A DNA stretch of 64,000 nt from Semisulcospira habei. Taxonomy: Eukaryota > Mollusca > Gastropoda > Semisulcospiridae. Below are positions 16,852-63,060 of the stretch, in pieces (the first letter of the stretch is position 1; each line of letters begins with the position of its first letter). Location: NCBI GenBank assembly GCA_036245525.1, contig BTPG01000006.1, forward strand, positions 96,309,598 through 96,373,597, in the 5' to 3' direction. Position numbers and translations under genes: made by a program. The notes under the pieces were generated by a model. The model was not told the origin of the DNA and did no database searches. It saw only the letters and a list, made by a program, of their open reading frames with translations.

Positions 16852-18663
16852 CAATCAATCAGCATTATTGTTTCAAATACATGTTGCCACGTACATGAAA
16901 AATTGTCTCGCCACCTCAGGTGCGAATCACAACCACTCACACTCACACAACAGTTTGCAAACAACAAATGGACAATGGCTCTGGACGGGTGAAGCCCGGC
17001 CGTCGCCAAGGCGTCTAATGGCCGGCGCCAACAGCCCCAACCCGACCTGAACGTCCCCAACACTGACAAAGAGCCCTATCATAGTATCTCTCAAACACGT
17101 AATATAATATTTTAAAACTTTCTGCTTGGCTGAGACTAGTTAAACAAAATAAGAAATACGCATAAACAACAATTTTTTCAGTTTAAAAAAAAATATTTAA
17201 AAAATAAAAGAACTATACTTTCAAAGTTTCTACCTGAGGGCCCGTCGCTATAAGGACAGCGCCGGCTATTAGACAGTCGCTCCGGCATAAACAGTCGCCA
17301 CCTTAATTATCACTTAACTAGTATATAATTTCAAAGTCATGTTCAAAGCAGTAATAGTAGAACTACAGTATTAACGTGAAAGCAGTCCAAATGGTTTCTA
17401 AAGAGTACACACATGCACACGCTGTTGTAAGAAACACAGCCACTGTGTCGAGGAGGTGCCGTCTGTCATCACATCATTCGGCTGGAACTTGATGTGGGGG
17501 GCCTGAAGCTTGCTCGCTTTGCTGTATGCACTCGCGCTATTCCGCGTAGGCAGTGATGTTGAGCCGCGTGGCGTGGAAAGTGACACTCCTATGATGATTG
17601 AAAGGGGGGAAAAGCACTTTGGTTGTATTGCCAAAGCAAAATGAGCGCCGCTTCCGAGATCACCGGACCCAAATGGAACTAATATCAACTCTCAGCGTCG
17701 CACGGAGGAAATTATAAAACGATTCGGCCAGTTAACAGCCTTACCGCAGCACAACAACTTGCCAAAAGTCATCAAAAAGAAACAACAGTCGTGATGGGTG
17801 CCGGCTGGGCCTGACATCGGATCAGTATCAAATGAAGGTACAATGTCTATTAGAATACTGCGGGTGGCGACCATTTCTGCCGGAGTGGGCGCGGGCCAGG
17901 AGATGTTGCGTGGCCGCCATCTTGACGCTACTCCCCATGTGTGACGCGACAAAAATCACTACTGACAGCCAAAGGATTAAATCGGGTTGATGCATCAGTT
18001 AAAGGGATCTGCTCAAAGGTGGTATGGGCTGCTACAGCAGTGCTGCCACCGTTACCCGATGCATCTATCCTGAATCTCTTCTCTATCAAGTGTGGATGTC
18101 AAATCTGACTGACACTAATTTCAGTCATAAAGTGTCAGAGTTCATTTTATGGTCACTATGATATCCACAACCTCACAGTTCACATACACGTCAGTATGTA
18201 CTTTGGCATCTATGAAAAAAAATCTCTATCACTGAGTTTGACCCACTTGTATTTAAACCTGAATGCAATTCTACCTCAGCCTGGTGCAGTGCCGGATCGG
18301 CTGGGTTGGCTCTCACACCCCAGTATCAGTCAGTAAGCAAAAGGTCCTCGGACCGTTGTCGGCCTGAGGGTCGTTTTGATTACTTGGACAAACACACACA
18401 CAGCTCAAATGGGACATTACTATCAGTTACACTTGCTAACTTTTAACCCTTGAAATGTGCGCGGAAGAGCGGAATAGGTCACGAGGAAAACCTCACCATT
18501 TCTACAACACCATAACACACACATTCTACACAATTTTACAAACGATTAGCTCCATTGCAGTAGATGCTACTCAAAGCGTTCAAAAGCAGCAGTATCGTAC
18601 GTAACTTTAGTAGTGCATTACATCTGAGCGACTTTCAAAGATCTACTCTCTCGTCAGTTGTAT
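16852..18663. other. Intergenic, no gene recognised
   Basis: A short AATC repeat follows the minisatellite. The segment at 17965-18010 resembles the flank of the MITE at 59640-59680 (CAGCCAAAGG, then GATCTGC and CTCAAAGG). Two minus-strand open frames (17398-17688 and 17692-17952) have no recognisable domain. Confidence 0.4.
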
Positions 18664-18932
18664 TTAACCCTTTAACTGCCAGAGAAAGTTCAAGGATGTT
18701 TATCTGAAAGAGACATAAACCCTCATGAGCCCCCGCAGTCGGGGGGGGGGGAGAGGCGGGGGGGGGCTCTAAGGTTTATGTCTCTTGTCACTGAGTTAGT
18801 CCGGTCGATCGTCCTGTGTTCTTTACCCCTATTTTTGATCCACGTCACACTGTGTTCTTCACGCAAATGTCGGTCAGTGTACAGTGAGTTCATACGCGCA
18901 TACTTCGCGTCCGCTGGCAGCGAACGAGTTAA
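18664..18932. mobile_element. TTAA-flanked palindromic MITE, family B
   Basis: It is bounded by TTAA at 18664-18667 and 18929-18932, with terminal inverted repeats around ACTGCCAG and CTGGCAG. The inner palindrome carries GAGACATAAACC, CTCATGAGCCCCCGC and a poly-G run (about 18709-18785). TTAA duplication is the signature of piggyBac-type insertion, so a piggyBac-derived MITE is inferred. Confidence 0.7.
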
Positions 18933-19045
18933 GACCTTTGACAGTGGCCGGTAGCCCTGTTTGTCGATGCCGGGTGTTCCAGCAGGACTCACCTCGACAA
19001 ACAGCGCTACCACCGACTGCCAGCACTGACAAAGGTCTCGGTTAA
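18929..19045. mobile_element. TTAA-flanked palindromic MITE, family C
   Basis: It shares the TTAA at 18929-18932 with the preceding MITE and ends at TTAA 19042-19045. Inverted arms contain GACCTTTG, GACAGTGG, GGTAGC and TGTTTGTCGA and their complements. A family A-like end (TTAACTCATTC) starts at the same second TTAA. Confidence 0.7.
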
Positions 19046-19554
19046 CTCATTCACACCAAAAGATGATCTCCACAACTTTGGTAGGCTTCAACACAGGCCT
19101 GGATGATCGTTGTGCAGTTCAGTGGTCACATGAAACTGACGTGGGTGGCAGTAATACTACTTCCGGTAATAAGATATCACCAGTGACCTTTCACGATCAT
19201 CCCATCCCTGTTACGTTAGCGTCAATAAGAAATCTGAACCGACCGTGAGAGGCCCAAGTGGATAAGACAAGAAACAGTCATGTAGGGCCGAGAAATTACC
19301 AACAATGAAAGTAACACGCTTAGAGAGGACAAGTACAAAAGGATTTCTTAAAATGTTTAAATGGACATATAAAATAGTTTAAAAGCACTGCTTATCTTTC
19401 GCGAGAAGAGTTCAACTTCCCACGTAAGAAAGAAACTTTAAGTGGTGCATTGTTTCTCTGTGTGTCCATTTTGAGGGGGAAAAAATCTTGTATTTGTCCT
19501 TTCTAAGCCTGTTTCTTTCTTAGAATTTCTTTGCCTATTACATGTTCCACACGA

Positions 19555-19639
19555 TTAATCCTCTGCGCGTTGGTAGCGGTTTTAGCAGCGATGATTCCTG
19601 CATCGTTACTAAAACCGCTAAGGACACGCAAAGGGTTAA
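19555..19639. mobile_element. TTAA-flanked palindromic MITE, family C
   Basis: TTAA at 19555-19558 and 19636-19639 bound arms carrying GTAGCGGTTTTAG...CGATGATTCCTGCA and complements. It abuts the family A palindrome that overlaps the last exon of the transporter gene. Confidence 0.7.
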
Positions 19640-19726
19640 CGTTTCAGCCGGGACCATTGGTCATTATTGTTCAAGGGCAGTGCCAGATTAGTTTGTCGCC
19701 TTTCCAGGCGCCAAACTAATCTGTCA

Positions 19727-53751
<34,025 letters not shown>

Positions 53752-54344
53752 CTGTACCAAAGATTCATAGATTTTTACATGAGGTGATACTGCGAATCTG
53801 ATACGAGCGAAAGTGAGTAGGACTGATACGGTTTTAAGACGAGAGAGTGAGTATCGCCTAAACACTGATGTAACAATTTATCATGTTTCTTTTTCTTGGC
53901 ATAAATCCGACGTGACGTGGTTTTCGGGCACACACCTAGCAAAGACTAACCCCGGCCGGGGCCTCAGTTATTTTGGGGGACTCTAGAACCGAGGCCCCGA
54001 AGCCAACCGCTGAAAATCAGCGGCGCACTACTAACTTAGCTGATAGGGTGGTGGTGACGCACACGATATTTTGGATCTCAAGTTCACGCTCTCAATAGGA
54101 GCGGATCCGTTGCTTGGGGTATGTTGTTTTCCTCGTTAGACCGGAAGAAATCTCCAGTTTGGAACACGTGATGCTTGTATCTCCGCCGCAGAGTTGTCTT
54201 GGTAAAAGTATTAGCTGGTCAGTGGTGCAGAATTACTTAGTATTTTAAGTGCTTTCTATTTATGGGGCGAATTTAATAGCATGTCCATGATGTCAAAGGC
54301 GGCAGGCTAAACCTCTAACGATTGGAGTAACAAGATAAAAATTA
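53752..54344. other. Upstream of the first exon found, no exon recognised
   Basis: Minus-strand scanning found no convincing ATG-bearing exon ending in phase 1. An imperfect palindrome GGCCGGGGCCTC...GAGGCCCCG lies at 53954-53993. The missing 5' exon may lie further up or outside the window. Confidence 0.4.
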
Positions 54345-54690
54345 CGTCATGTCTAGTTACGCTAACCTCGCTGCTGAACGTACATTTGGCGCGAAGCGCC
54401 GTATGTGCGTATGTATGTGCGTATGTATGTATGTGCGTATGTATGTATGCATGTATGTATGTATGTATGTGTGTGTGTGTGTGTGCGTATGTATGTAAAA
54501 AAGAGAATCTCCGATATTTCTGTACACACAAGCTTGAAACTTGGCGAAGTACTTACTTAAGTGGGTGGCTAAGAGAGCCTCCGAGCATATTGTAATTGAA
54601 TGTCTCATTGAAGACATAAACAACCCTTTATACGAAGTCGATTGACCCAGATTAGAATCCGTAATTTTTGTCATATTTACTTGAACTTTT
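54345..54690 (-). repeat. Dispersed repeat R, copy 2, with internal TATG-type repeat
   Basis: Reverse complement of 40028-40345: TAGACATGACGTAATTT, GCTGAACGTACATTTGGCG, CAAGCTTGAAACTTGGC and CCTCCGAGCATATTG (plus-strand forms here). The internal microsatellite spans about 54405-54497. Confidence 0.75.
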
Positions 54691-54918
54691 GCATATAGCT
54701 AGTTTGGATAAAGACATTGGAGGAGTTCGTTAGCCAGCTTTGTATCCTTTCAACTTCTTAAGTAAAAATTAATTCTCTTCAGAAAAGAATTAAAACACCA
54801 TAAAACCTTTACTTCTAGAGAAAGGCAGACAGTGGTTTTTTACGTAAAAGAGGCAACTCCGTCACCACGCAGACACTGACATAATACTCTAAATATGACG
54901 TCATTCTCTCTCGCGCGC

Positions 54919-55036
<118 letters not shown>

Positions 55037-55056
55037 AGCATGCGCGCATCTCCAGG

Positions 55057-55110
55057 AGGAATAGATCCTCATACGCCCTCCAGGCGCATGAGGATCTGTG
55101 CCTCTTGGAG
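55057..55110. mobile_element. Family B palindrome core
   Basis: ATAGATCCTCATACGCC and GGCGCATGAGGATCTGTGCC around CTCCA. Confidence 0.7.
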
Positions 55111-55199
55111 ATGTTTGGAACGCGCGCGCACGCACGCACTAACACGCACACACACATCGACGCGCTTTCGGAAGAGCATGCAAGTGACCCGTGTACTTA

Positions 55200-56620
55200 G
55201 TATAGGTAAAGTCAACCTGCTTTCACACAAATTATAGCAAGACTTAAATTGTACCGTGAAGTTATAGTCTTGTCAACATTTTCTCAAGCCTATGAAGAGA
55301 AAGTGAAACTCATATCACGTAAACTATAAAATTACGTAAAAACTAAAACTTACATCATGACAAATGACGTTTGACAAATCAATCGCGTATGTCCTGCGCC
55401 TGTTATAGAAGTCACTGACGCATTGGCAGATATGCGAGACTTTTTCAATAGGAGATAATTCAACATCAGAATCAGGTCAAAGACAAAAAGTAGAGATCAT
55501 TGACAGCGAAGACAGCTCTCATAGAGAAGGGACATTGTGGGTTATGGTTCATCCCATCTTGTTCTTTTTCTTCCCGTAAAGAGCCTTCCCAAGGAGTACA
55601 GTGTTTTCATATGTACTGCAAGAATGAGGCGTCAACGGAATTATGAATAAGAATATGACGTCATCTTGCTGTCGTCTGACGTAAAAAAAAATTGTTACCT
55701 TTATATATGCTAATGACGTGGAATCTATTTATCCGCCCAAGTTCTTCATTTTTGGTCCCAGGGTCACCCTGGTCAGCCCCACAGGGTGGGTTTTTCTCTC
55801 TATTCTGGGGCATGTGTTTCTGTCCACCCTTTGTCCATTCACCTGTATTTGCCTTTTTAAAACTCTCCCTACTGTCTGCACTGCCTGTAGCTCTTGATAT
55901 TGGATGTGTGTTGCTAAATGGTCTTAGCTTTATTTAGGCCCCATGTGTTAGGTTTATTTAATGTATTTGACCGGCTGGCGACATACATTCAATGTTCTGT
56001 TTAGTTTTTTTTTTTTCACAAGCAGTGCAGGCACGTCCTGAGAAAGCCTTGTTGCTGTCGGGACGTTAAGCAATGTACAATCAATCAATCAATCAATTCA
56101 TTTTTGGTGGACAAAATTGCGGAAGGTCTGAATCTTTCACGTCGCAGTAGCTGACAGTGGCTTGTGCATTTAATAAAACCTTCTACATGAGTTTATAGTG
56201 ACATATGAGCTCCAGGTAGGTTGCTTCCCTGAATCCTTCCTTTCTTTTTTTAAAAAAAATTCAATCGTTCTGCGCCGCGCCACGACTCCTACACGTTTTT
56301 AACATACGGCAGGGACTCCAAGCGCTGTTCCTTGGTATGCACTTGGTCACGAGCTAAGCAACAACTTTGACGTAATTTACTTTGTAATTTGACGTCAATA
56401 TTTTGGATGCCAGACAAATGTTCCTAATAGACGTCACCGAGCGCGCGCATCGCAAGCCACGCCCCCTAGTAAATGTTGCTGGGTAGACATAGATCTTCCT
56501 GAGATCATGCTTTTTGCAGAAATAACTGTGTACATATGTTTATTGAACGGCTTTGGCTCTTGGTAAATAAATTAACAAAGATTTTAGAAACAATGTTTGC
56601 GTTCAATGGCAGGGAAGGGG
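55200..56620. other. Intergenic, no gene recognised
   Basis: A frame at 55692-55937 has no recognisable domain. AATC repeats occur at 56081-56096. AATGGCAGGGAAGGGGTTAA at 56605-56624 resembles the end of a family B MITE adjoining the next element. Confidence 0.4.
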
Positions 56621-56834
56621 TTAACTCATTCTACCCCAGACACACCACAGGAAGATAAGGATCGACCATGATAGTTCAAGGGTGATGCCAGAATAGCTTG
56701 GCGCCTATGGGCGCCAAGCTATACTGACATCACCCTTGAACTTTCATGGCCGATCTGTGTCCTGCACCGCAATGCAGTCCTCAGACGACAACGGCAACAT
56801 TTAAGGATTTCGGTGTTGGGGTAGAATGAGTTAA
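56621..56834. mobile_element. Complete family A MITE with TTAA flanks
   Basis: TTAA at 56621-56624 and 56831-56834; terminal CTCATTCTACCCCAGACACA and TTGGGGTAGAATGAG; core GATAGTTCAAGGGTGATGCC ... GGCGCCTATGGGCGCC. Confidence 0.85.
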
Positions 56835-56843
56835 GGCAGATTG

Positions 56844-57106
56844 TCAAGATGAAGCGCACAGTTGCTGTTGGGGATGCTGTCAGACAGACAAAATGGTGTG
56901 TTGGTGTCGGCTGGGAGGAGGTGGGGCTATAAAGCGCAAACCTTGATTTGTGATTGAATATGTACTGACACATTTGCTGTCGCACCAAAACCACCAAGGT
57001 TTGCTCTTGGAACTGCTTTATAGCCCCACCTCCTCCCCACCGTCAGTAACACACCATTTTGTCTTCTGAAAGTAGCCTCAACAACAACGGTGCGGTTCAT
57101 CTTGAA
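56844..57106. mobile_element. Long inverted repeat, arms about 95 bp
   Basis: Arms share CAAGATGAA(G/C)CGCAC, AAAATGGTGTGTT, GGAGGAGGTGGGGCTATAAA and their complements, around an 80-bp centre. Probably a MITE of another family. It starts about 10 bp after the preceding MITE. Confidence 0.75.
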
Positions 57107-58088
57107 TGTAGCGACATAAACTTGATTTATGTGACATTTACAAAAATAAAGTTAACCTTAGAAGCACAAGTTTCTGAAGATTGGAGTATCTAAGTATGCT
57201 TTTTTATACCATGAATACTATTTAATATGACCTCTCTTAGGTAGAGTGTTTTGGTTTGGTTTTTTAAATACGAAATACAGTAGGCCCCTTTAAACAAAAC
57301 ACAAGTTTCATGGGAATTTTTCTTGTCAACGCTGTCACAGTTGCTGTGAAAGTCATGAAGGTGAGGACATATAAATGCACCACTCGCTGAAAAATCAAAA
57401 GAAGAATGCGCGGGGGTGGGGGATGCGGGTTGAGGGTTGGGAAGAGGGAGAGAGGTCTGAGGACCTCTCCTCCAGTGGTTGAAAATTCAAACGACGGAAT
57501 GGGATGGGGGCGATGCGGGGGGTGAGGGGGGGGGGGAGAGAGAGGGGATAAGGTTGGGGGGGGGGGGGGTAACTGTCACAAATGAAAAAATACACAGATT
57601 ATTTTTATTCTGGAAGTTTTTCAATATAATTGTATCTAGTATCTAACAACTGCAACACACAGTCCCCATTTTACTGTATTTATGCACCTTTGTGAACTTG
57701 ACCTTAAGGAGGTCAATGGACCTATGTAGGTCAACGTAATGGACATGAATTCAAAGATCTTATCACATAGTTCCTTAATGCAAAATTTGAAGGCTGTGGC
57801 TGTAATAGTCCCTCAGAAACTGACAATGTTACAGTCAGTCACAAATGGACATACAAGGGATGGTGGACGGATGGACCGAGGGCGGATGACTCATTATCTT
57901 TTAATCACTTTGATGTGGTATGTTAGCCTACAATGTGTGTTAAACTTCTGTCATAGCTCAATTTTCCACCAGAATGTAAGTTAGTGAACCGTCACGCTGT
58001 TTCATAATAGGAGACCTGGTATTTCACATTAAGCCTTTGGGTGTCGGTAGCGGTTTTCGTCGCGATGATTCCTACAGGAAAGGTTGAA
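57107..58088. other. Intergenic, no gene recognised
   Basis: G-rich runs at 57410-57570. A half family C end (GTCGGTAGCGGTTTTCGTCG) lies at 58032-58080. No coding exon was recognised. Confidence 0.4.
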
Positions 58089-58091
58089 ACT

Positions 58092-58146
<55 letters not shown>

Positions 58147-58147
58147 T
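58089..58147. repeat. (TTTA)n microsatellite
   Basis: About 15 units directly after a truncated family C palindrome. Confidence 0.9.
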
Positions 58148-58637
58148 TTTTGTTACTTTTTTTCAAACTAAAAATGTTTCTGCCTCGTTTCGAGTTTTGA
58201 AATTTGGCTTCTAAGCTGTGGTCAATATAACGTCTTTTAAACCTTGGCGTTGGATTGATTCTGTCTTTCTTTGGGCGGGTTCCCGAGAAGTTTTCGAATA
58301 AGTGTGTCATACTTGGTATCCTCCGCTACGTGATTTTGCTGTGGGCCATGAAATGAAAGTTAATGAGTGAATGAGTCAAAACTATAAACTTGAAGCCGGA
58401 ATGCTTTACAAGCGTACTGAACCTTAAAGAAACAAACATTGGCATACCTTCTGACTGCACTTGCATTGTGTGGCTCCTCTCGGCGTTTAAACCCTAAGAA
58501 CTAACTCACAATGATTTTTTCACACGCAGTCCACCCCCACCCCCGCCCCCGCTCCCGCCCCGGGTCACGTGCAATCCCACGTCAGTACAAGCACTGTTTA
58601 GAAACGGTAAATAAAAGTCAGCTATTGCTGAATTGGT

Positions 58638-59460
58638 ATACGTCGCCCGGTACCTACGTGAAAAGCACTTCCGGCGCCATTGCTGTGGCTTTTGCACTTG
58701 TCCGGTTACAGCGTAGGGTCAACTGTACTTTAAACGCTTGGAGTGGTATAGTTATTTGCACTATAGTCTGAGGGAGCGATCTCGGAGGAAAAACTGAATC
58801 ACCTGACATGGATTTGTCACACCAATTCCAAACCCCTACCACAGAAAGGCACAGACGCTCATGTGTTTTCTTCAACAGGGTTCAATAGAATTACTTTGGC
58901 TACAAAAGGTCATGAGGATCTTTGCCATGTACAGTTCGTGCGAGTCATTACAATCTGTGCCTCGGGATATACTCCGCGTCATGTTATGAACGGAAACTTC
59001 TCTCAACAAGAGACATAGATCTTCATGTGCATACTTGTATACAGGTTACAATACTTCAATTCTGATTACCTCTTGACTTGTTGTTGTTATTGCTGTTGTT
59101 GTTGTCGATGTAGTGTGCAAACAGCCACCGACACCGAGTAACTGAAGTCCAGTTGACCCTTCCCAGAAACCAGACAGTGCAAAAATCACAGCAATGGCGG
59201 CAATAGTATTTTTTTACCTGTAGGTAAAGTGCGATGTATACCAACTTAGCTGAACTAGTGAACTCACCCTGTGCGCAACAAGGTATTCCGGCCGACCTGA
59301 TGCTCACCGGTTCGTACCTGACTGAGACATGTGTTTTATTACTGTATATTCAATTGTCCTCATGATGGGCCATTTGCCGCTGGGACATTGTTCCCCCGAC
59401 ATTTAACCCTTTGGCTGTTGGTAGCGGGTTTTGTCGCGTTCATTCCTGCAGCATGTCAGG
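58638..59460 (+). repeat. Duplicated repeat H, copy 2
   Basis: Near-identical to 15896-16640, including the inverted-repeat element (CGCCATTGCTGTGG at 58674, complement ending at about 59195). An extra block of about 80 bp (59212-59300) is absent from copy 1. Confidence 0.8.
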
Positions 59461-59655
59461 CTGTTGTTATTCCTGCAGGATGTCAGGCTGTTGTTATTCC
59501 TGCAGGATGTCAGGGTGTTGTTATTCCTGCAGGATGTCAGGCTGTTGTTATTCCTGCAGCATGTCAGGCTGTTGTTATTCCTGCAGGATGTCAGGCTGTT
59601 GTTATTCCAGCAGGAATCAACGCGACAAAAACCGCTACCGACAGCCAAAAGGTTG
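59404..59655. mobile_element. Family C palindrome with an inverted 27-bp minisatellite at its centre
   Basis: Outer arms CCCTTTGGCTGTTGGTAGCG and CGCTACCGACAGCCAAAAGG. Between ATTCCTGCAG and CAGGAATCAACGCGAC sit six 27-bp units (TGTCAGGCTGTTGTTATTCC..., starting at 59454, 59481, 59508, 59535, 59562 and 59589). The monomer is the reverse complement of the array at 16625-16851. Confidence 0.85.
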
Positions 59656-59872
59656 AATGGGCTGATGTTAAAGTGATCTGCCTCAAGGCGGGATGTGATT
59701 GCTAACGTATCATGCCGATACAACGGGTTTTCAATGTTGTCTTGCCTCTACTGAGACTTTTCTACGCATGTTTTCACGATCCATGTGAGCAGACGCACGA
59801 AGTATAGCTAGTCTGCTGCGTCAGACGAACTCCTCACTCGTACAGACGAGAAGAAGAGCAGAAAGTGACTGC

Positions 59873-59934
59873 AGGGGCTCATGATGATCTATGCCTCTTG
59901 CGCTTGGATGTTGTTCTGGTAGTGAATGGGTTAA
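59873..59934. mobile_element. Half of a family B MITE
   Basis: GGGGCTCATGATGATCTATG and CCTCTTGC followed by GTAGTGAATGGG and TTAA (59931-59934). Confidence 0.55.
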
Positions 59935-60141
59935 CGCAACTGTTTCGGTATGTTTTAGAGCTTGAAGAACAGAAAACAGTTCAAGAACTGTCGGAAACAA
60001 ACGCTTGCAAGATTGAACTTGAAGCCGACAAAATTAGAACGGACCCACATAGTTCGTTTGTGAAACATGGTCCTGTTGATTCTCCGAGTGGCAACACGTT
60101 TGTACTACTGGCAAAAGCTCCGGCCAGACGATCTATTAGTC

Positions 60142-60355
60142 TTAACTCATTCTACCCCAGACACCCCACAGCAAGATAAGGATCGACCACGATAGTTCAA
60201 GGGTGATGCCAGAATAGCTTGGCGCCTATGGGCGCCAAGCTATTCTGGCATCACCCTTGAACTATCGTGGTCGATCTGTGTCCTGCACTGCAATGCAGTC
60301 TTCAGAGGACAAGGGCAAAATTTGGGGATTTCGGTGTTGGGGTAGAATGAGTTAA
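60142..60355. mobile_element. Complete family A MITE with TTAA flanks
   Basis: TTAA at 60142-60145 and 60352-60355. It is the least worn copy: core arms GATCGACCACGATAGTTCAA, GGGTGATGCCAGAATAGCTT and GGCGCC pair almost perfectly. Confidence 0.88.
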
Positions 60356-60462
60356 CGCGACCAGTGCAGACTGTGTTTCTGTGTGTTTCTGCAATATTCG
60401 CTAATTCAAGACAACAACAAAAATAGATGTCCCAGGAACGTGGATTCAAAGTGGTGTCAATA

Positions 60463-60570
60463 AGAGGCACAGATCATCATGAGCCCCCGCAACTGCGGGG
60501 GCTCATGAGGATCTGTACCTCTTGCGGTTAGGTGGTGTTCAAATTTTCTCGGCACTGAAAAGGTGAAAAT
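60463..60570. mobile_element. Family B palindrome
   Basis: GGCACAGATCATCATGAGCC and GGCTCATGAGGATCTGTACC around CCCGCAACTGCGGG, then GGTGGTGTTCAAATTTTCTC and GGCACTGAAAAGG. Confidence 0.75.
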
Positions 60571-61186
60571 GAAATCTTCGCGACTATATACAAAACAGCA
60601 GCTTTCTGGATTTTGAAAGCCTTTATTTAATTGGTTTGCACGAATATATTTTAATCTGTCGTTCTCAGGCGTACGAGTACTATTAATGAGAACAGTCAAG
60701 TTTTGCCTGCTTGCTGTTTTATACCGCTGTCTAGGGTAAATCCTAAATAAAGAAAAAAAAAAGAAACGCATTCAAAAACAACAATTACAACAAATATAAT
60801 TATATCAAAATGGACATAAAGACAAAAAAAAACAAGTCACTTCTTATGTTTGTTTGTTTTTTATCACATGTATACTCACGAGCAAAGAAAATGCGACATG
60901 TTTGGAATCACCGGAAACACTTTAGTTAAACAATTCTCAACTTGTGAGTCAGAATGAAACGATTCACTAATTATCTAGTTATTTTGGCCACTGGCCACTT
61001 GTTTCAGACGTTTTGAAGCAACCACCAAACACATAAAGAATTAAACAGTTGAACGAGTGACAGATATTTTTTCGAAATGAGTTAATCTTGTTACGCTGAT
61101 GTTCGTTTTGGATTCCTCAGTGGGATTTCGTCGTGTGTGTGTATGAGGAAATAATGCAGTTTTGGCCATTGTTTGACACCGATAGG

Positions 61187-61322
<136 letters not shown>

Positions 61323-61409
61323 GATACTTCTAGCAAAAGAACAAGATGAGTAGTGAATTAGTTTCTTGTTTGTATGTCCATTTTAAAAGCCGAGGGCTCT
61401 ACCCGAAAA

Positions 61410-61603
61410 TTAACTCATTCAGTCCCAACACACCACCGCCAGATATGGCTCAACCATGCTAGTTCAAAGGCGCCTATAGGCGCCAAGTTATTCTGGCACC
61501 ACTCTTGAACTATCATGGTCGATCTGGCTCCTGAATTGTAATGCAGTCCTCAGAGGACAACTCCAAAATGTGGGGATTTGGTACCTTGGACACAATGAGT
61601 TAA
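61410..61603. mobile_element. Family A MITE, shortened core
   Basis: TTAA at 61410-61413 and 61600-61603; ends CTCATTCAGTCCCAACAC and GACACAATGAG. Part of the left arm is deleted (TAGTTCAAAGGCGCCTATAG). The following 61614-61680 carries a family E end (AATAGACGTCGTTCGGAAAT). Confidence 0.75.
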
Positions 61604-62080
61604 TAATTGTGTTGTAATAGACGTCGTTCGGAAATCAGAAATAGGTCAAAACTGCGCTTGCTTTCACGATTTTCGACGAATCGTCTATTGTCCTCTCTAA
61701 GCGTGTTTCTTTCTTATTGGGATTTTCTTTGCAGATAGTAACACGCTTGGTGGCCACCTGTGTGGTCTGGGTTTCCTTCCCCTGTATGGCGTCAAGCTGA
61801 ATACACTTAAACGTGACATCGAAATTCACAGATTTGGGAGCTGTCTTTTAGAAACCGCATTATAGTGTCTGCTAGTGGGCGCAGATTGTGTTTAGAAATC
61901 ATTGTCCATTCAACGCGCACTAACAATTTCATATTTATCATCGCAACTGGACATACAGTAACGCCACATAAATTATGTTAATTATGTATTGTTGTAAGGG
62001 GTCTTTAATTATGTATTGCTTTAAGGAGCTTTAATTGTGGGCTGGTATGCTATTTTGGACCTTACGGCAATATGGGTGGC

Positions 62081-62139
62081 CTGGTATGTGATTTTGGACC
62101 TTACGGCTGAAAACTGTAAGGTCCAAAATCACATACCAG
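62081..62139. repeat. Hairpin with a partial third copy
   Basis: Arms CTGGTATGTGATTTTGGACC and TTACGG, complement CCAAAATCACATACCAG. A partial direct copy, GCTGGTATGCTATTTTGGAC, lies at 62041-62066. Confidence 0.8.
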
Positions 62140-62549
62140 TCCACACATACATTTTACGAACACCCAATCCATAAGCTTCACACATAGGTCGGCAACTGTA
62201 ACTTTAGCAAGAGGTTTTCTGTGTTCATTCATTGTAGTGAGTGTTGTGAAAAAGCCGTTTAGTGAGAGCAAGCGTAACTTGATAAATCACCGAAACGTTC
62301 GACGAATGCTATATAGTGGTAATTATAATGATGAACTAAATCAAAACGTAATTACTTTTGCCGTGTGCAATTATAGGAAATTAATTAAGGTACGGAAGTA
62401 TACACTCCAAATGTTCCTTACCAAATAACTGTATCAAGTTGTGACTAAACTGAATATAGTGATCGTGCGCGATAATGTTACACAAACAGGCTTTCTCGAT
62501 TCATTCGTGACTTCACATGAGTGTAAAGAAGGAAGGCGCCGGAATAGGG

Positions 62550-63060
62550 GAAACAAGATGAGGATTTCATCCCAAAGTTTACGGCCGTATTGTTTGAGGC
62601 TCAGATGCGTTTATTATTTTAGGAACATTCAGAGTTGTCCATATTGTTAGGCTTGTAACGCTGATCCATTTCCCTCCTCTCTAAGCCAACCTCTGATCAA
62701 CACACGTCGGCGCAAACAAATAAAGACGGACACACGGCGATTCCCGCCATTAGTACGCTCTGTGGGCTCGTGTAGCGACAGGAATCCATCTCCTTCTACT
62801 CTAACCCACCCTCTGATTCACACACACTGGCACACAGAAATAAAGACAGACACACGGCTGGCACACAGAAATAAAGACAGACACACGGCGATTCCCGTCA
62901 TTCGTAAGCTCTGTGGTCTGGCTTAGCATAGCTATTCTGAAGAAGAATGAAGCACGAGCAGCGAAATGACGTCAGTTCAAGCTTCACGTCATCGCATCAT
63001 TAGTCCCACAACACCGTGTTCATAGTGACGACTCGATGTTATACGTCACTCATCGCAGTA
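62550..63060 (+). repeat. Dispersed repeat K, copy 2, with internal duplications
   Basis: It matches 39280-39655. A block of about 120 bp is duplicated (62665-62780 and 62785-62910), and within the second GGCACACAGAAATAAAGACA with GACACACGGC is repeated twice. Confidence 0.75.

Noticed and set aside
16375..16898. Repetitive open frames (MSGCCYS-type and RNNNSLT-type) suggesting a repeat protein
   Set aside because: The minisatellite unit is 27 bp, a multiple of three, so every frame without a stop stays open. The second locus has the unit inverted and no shared protein context.
17398..17952. Two minus-strand frames as additional exons of the transporter gene
   Set aside because: They lie downstream of the stop codon and encode no SLC17 motif.
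59865..60179. Plus-strand frame of 104 codons as a gene
   Set aside because: It starts in a family B half-palindrome and ends in a family A MITE; no domain and no splice or codon support.
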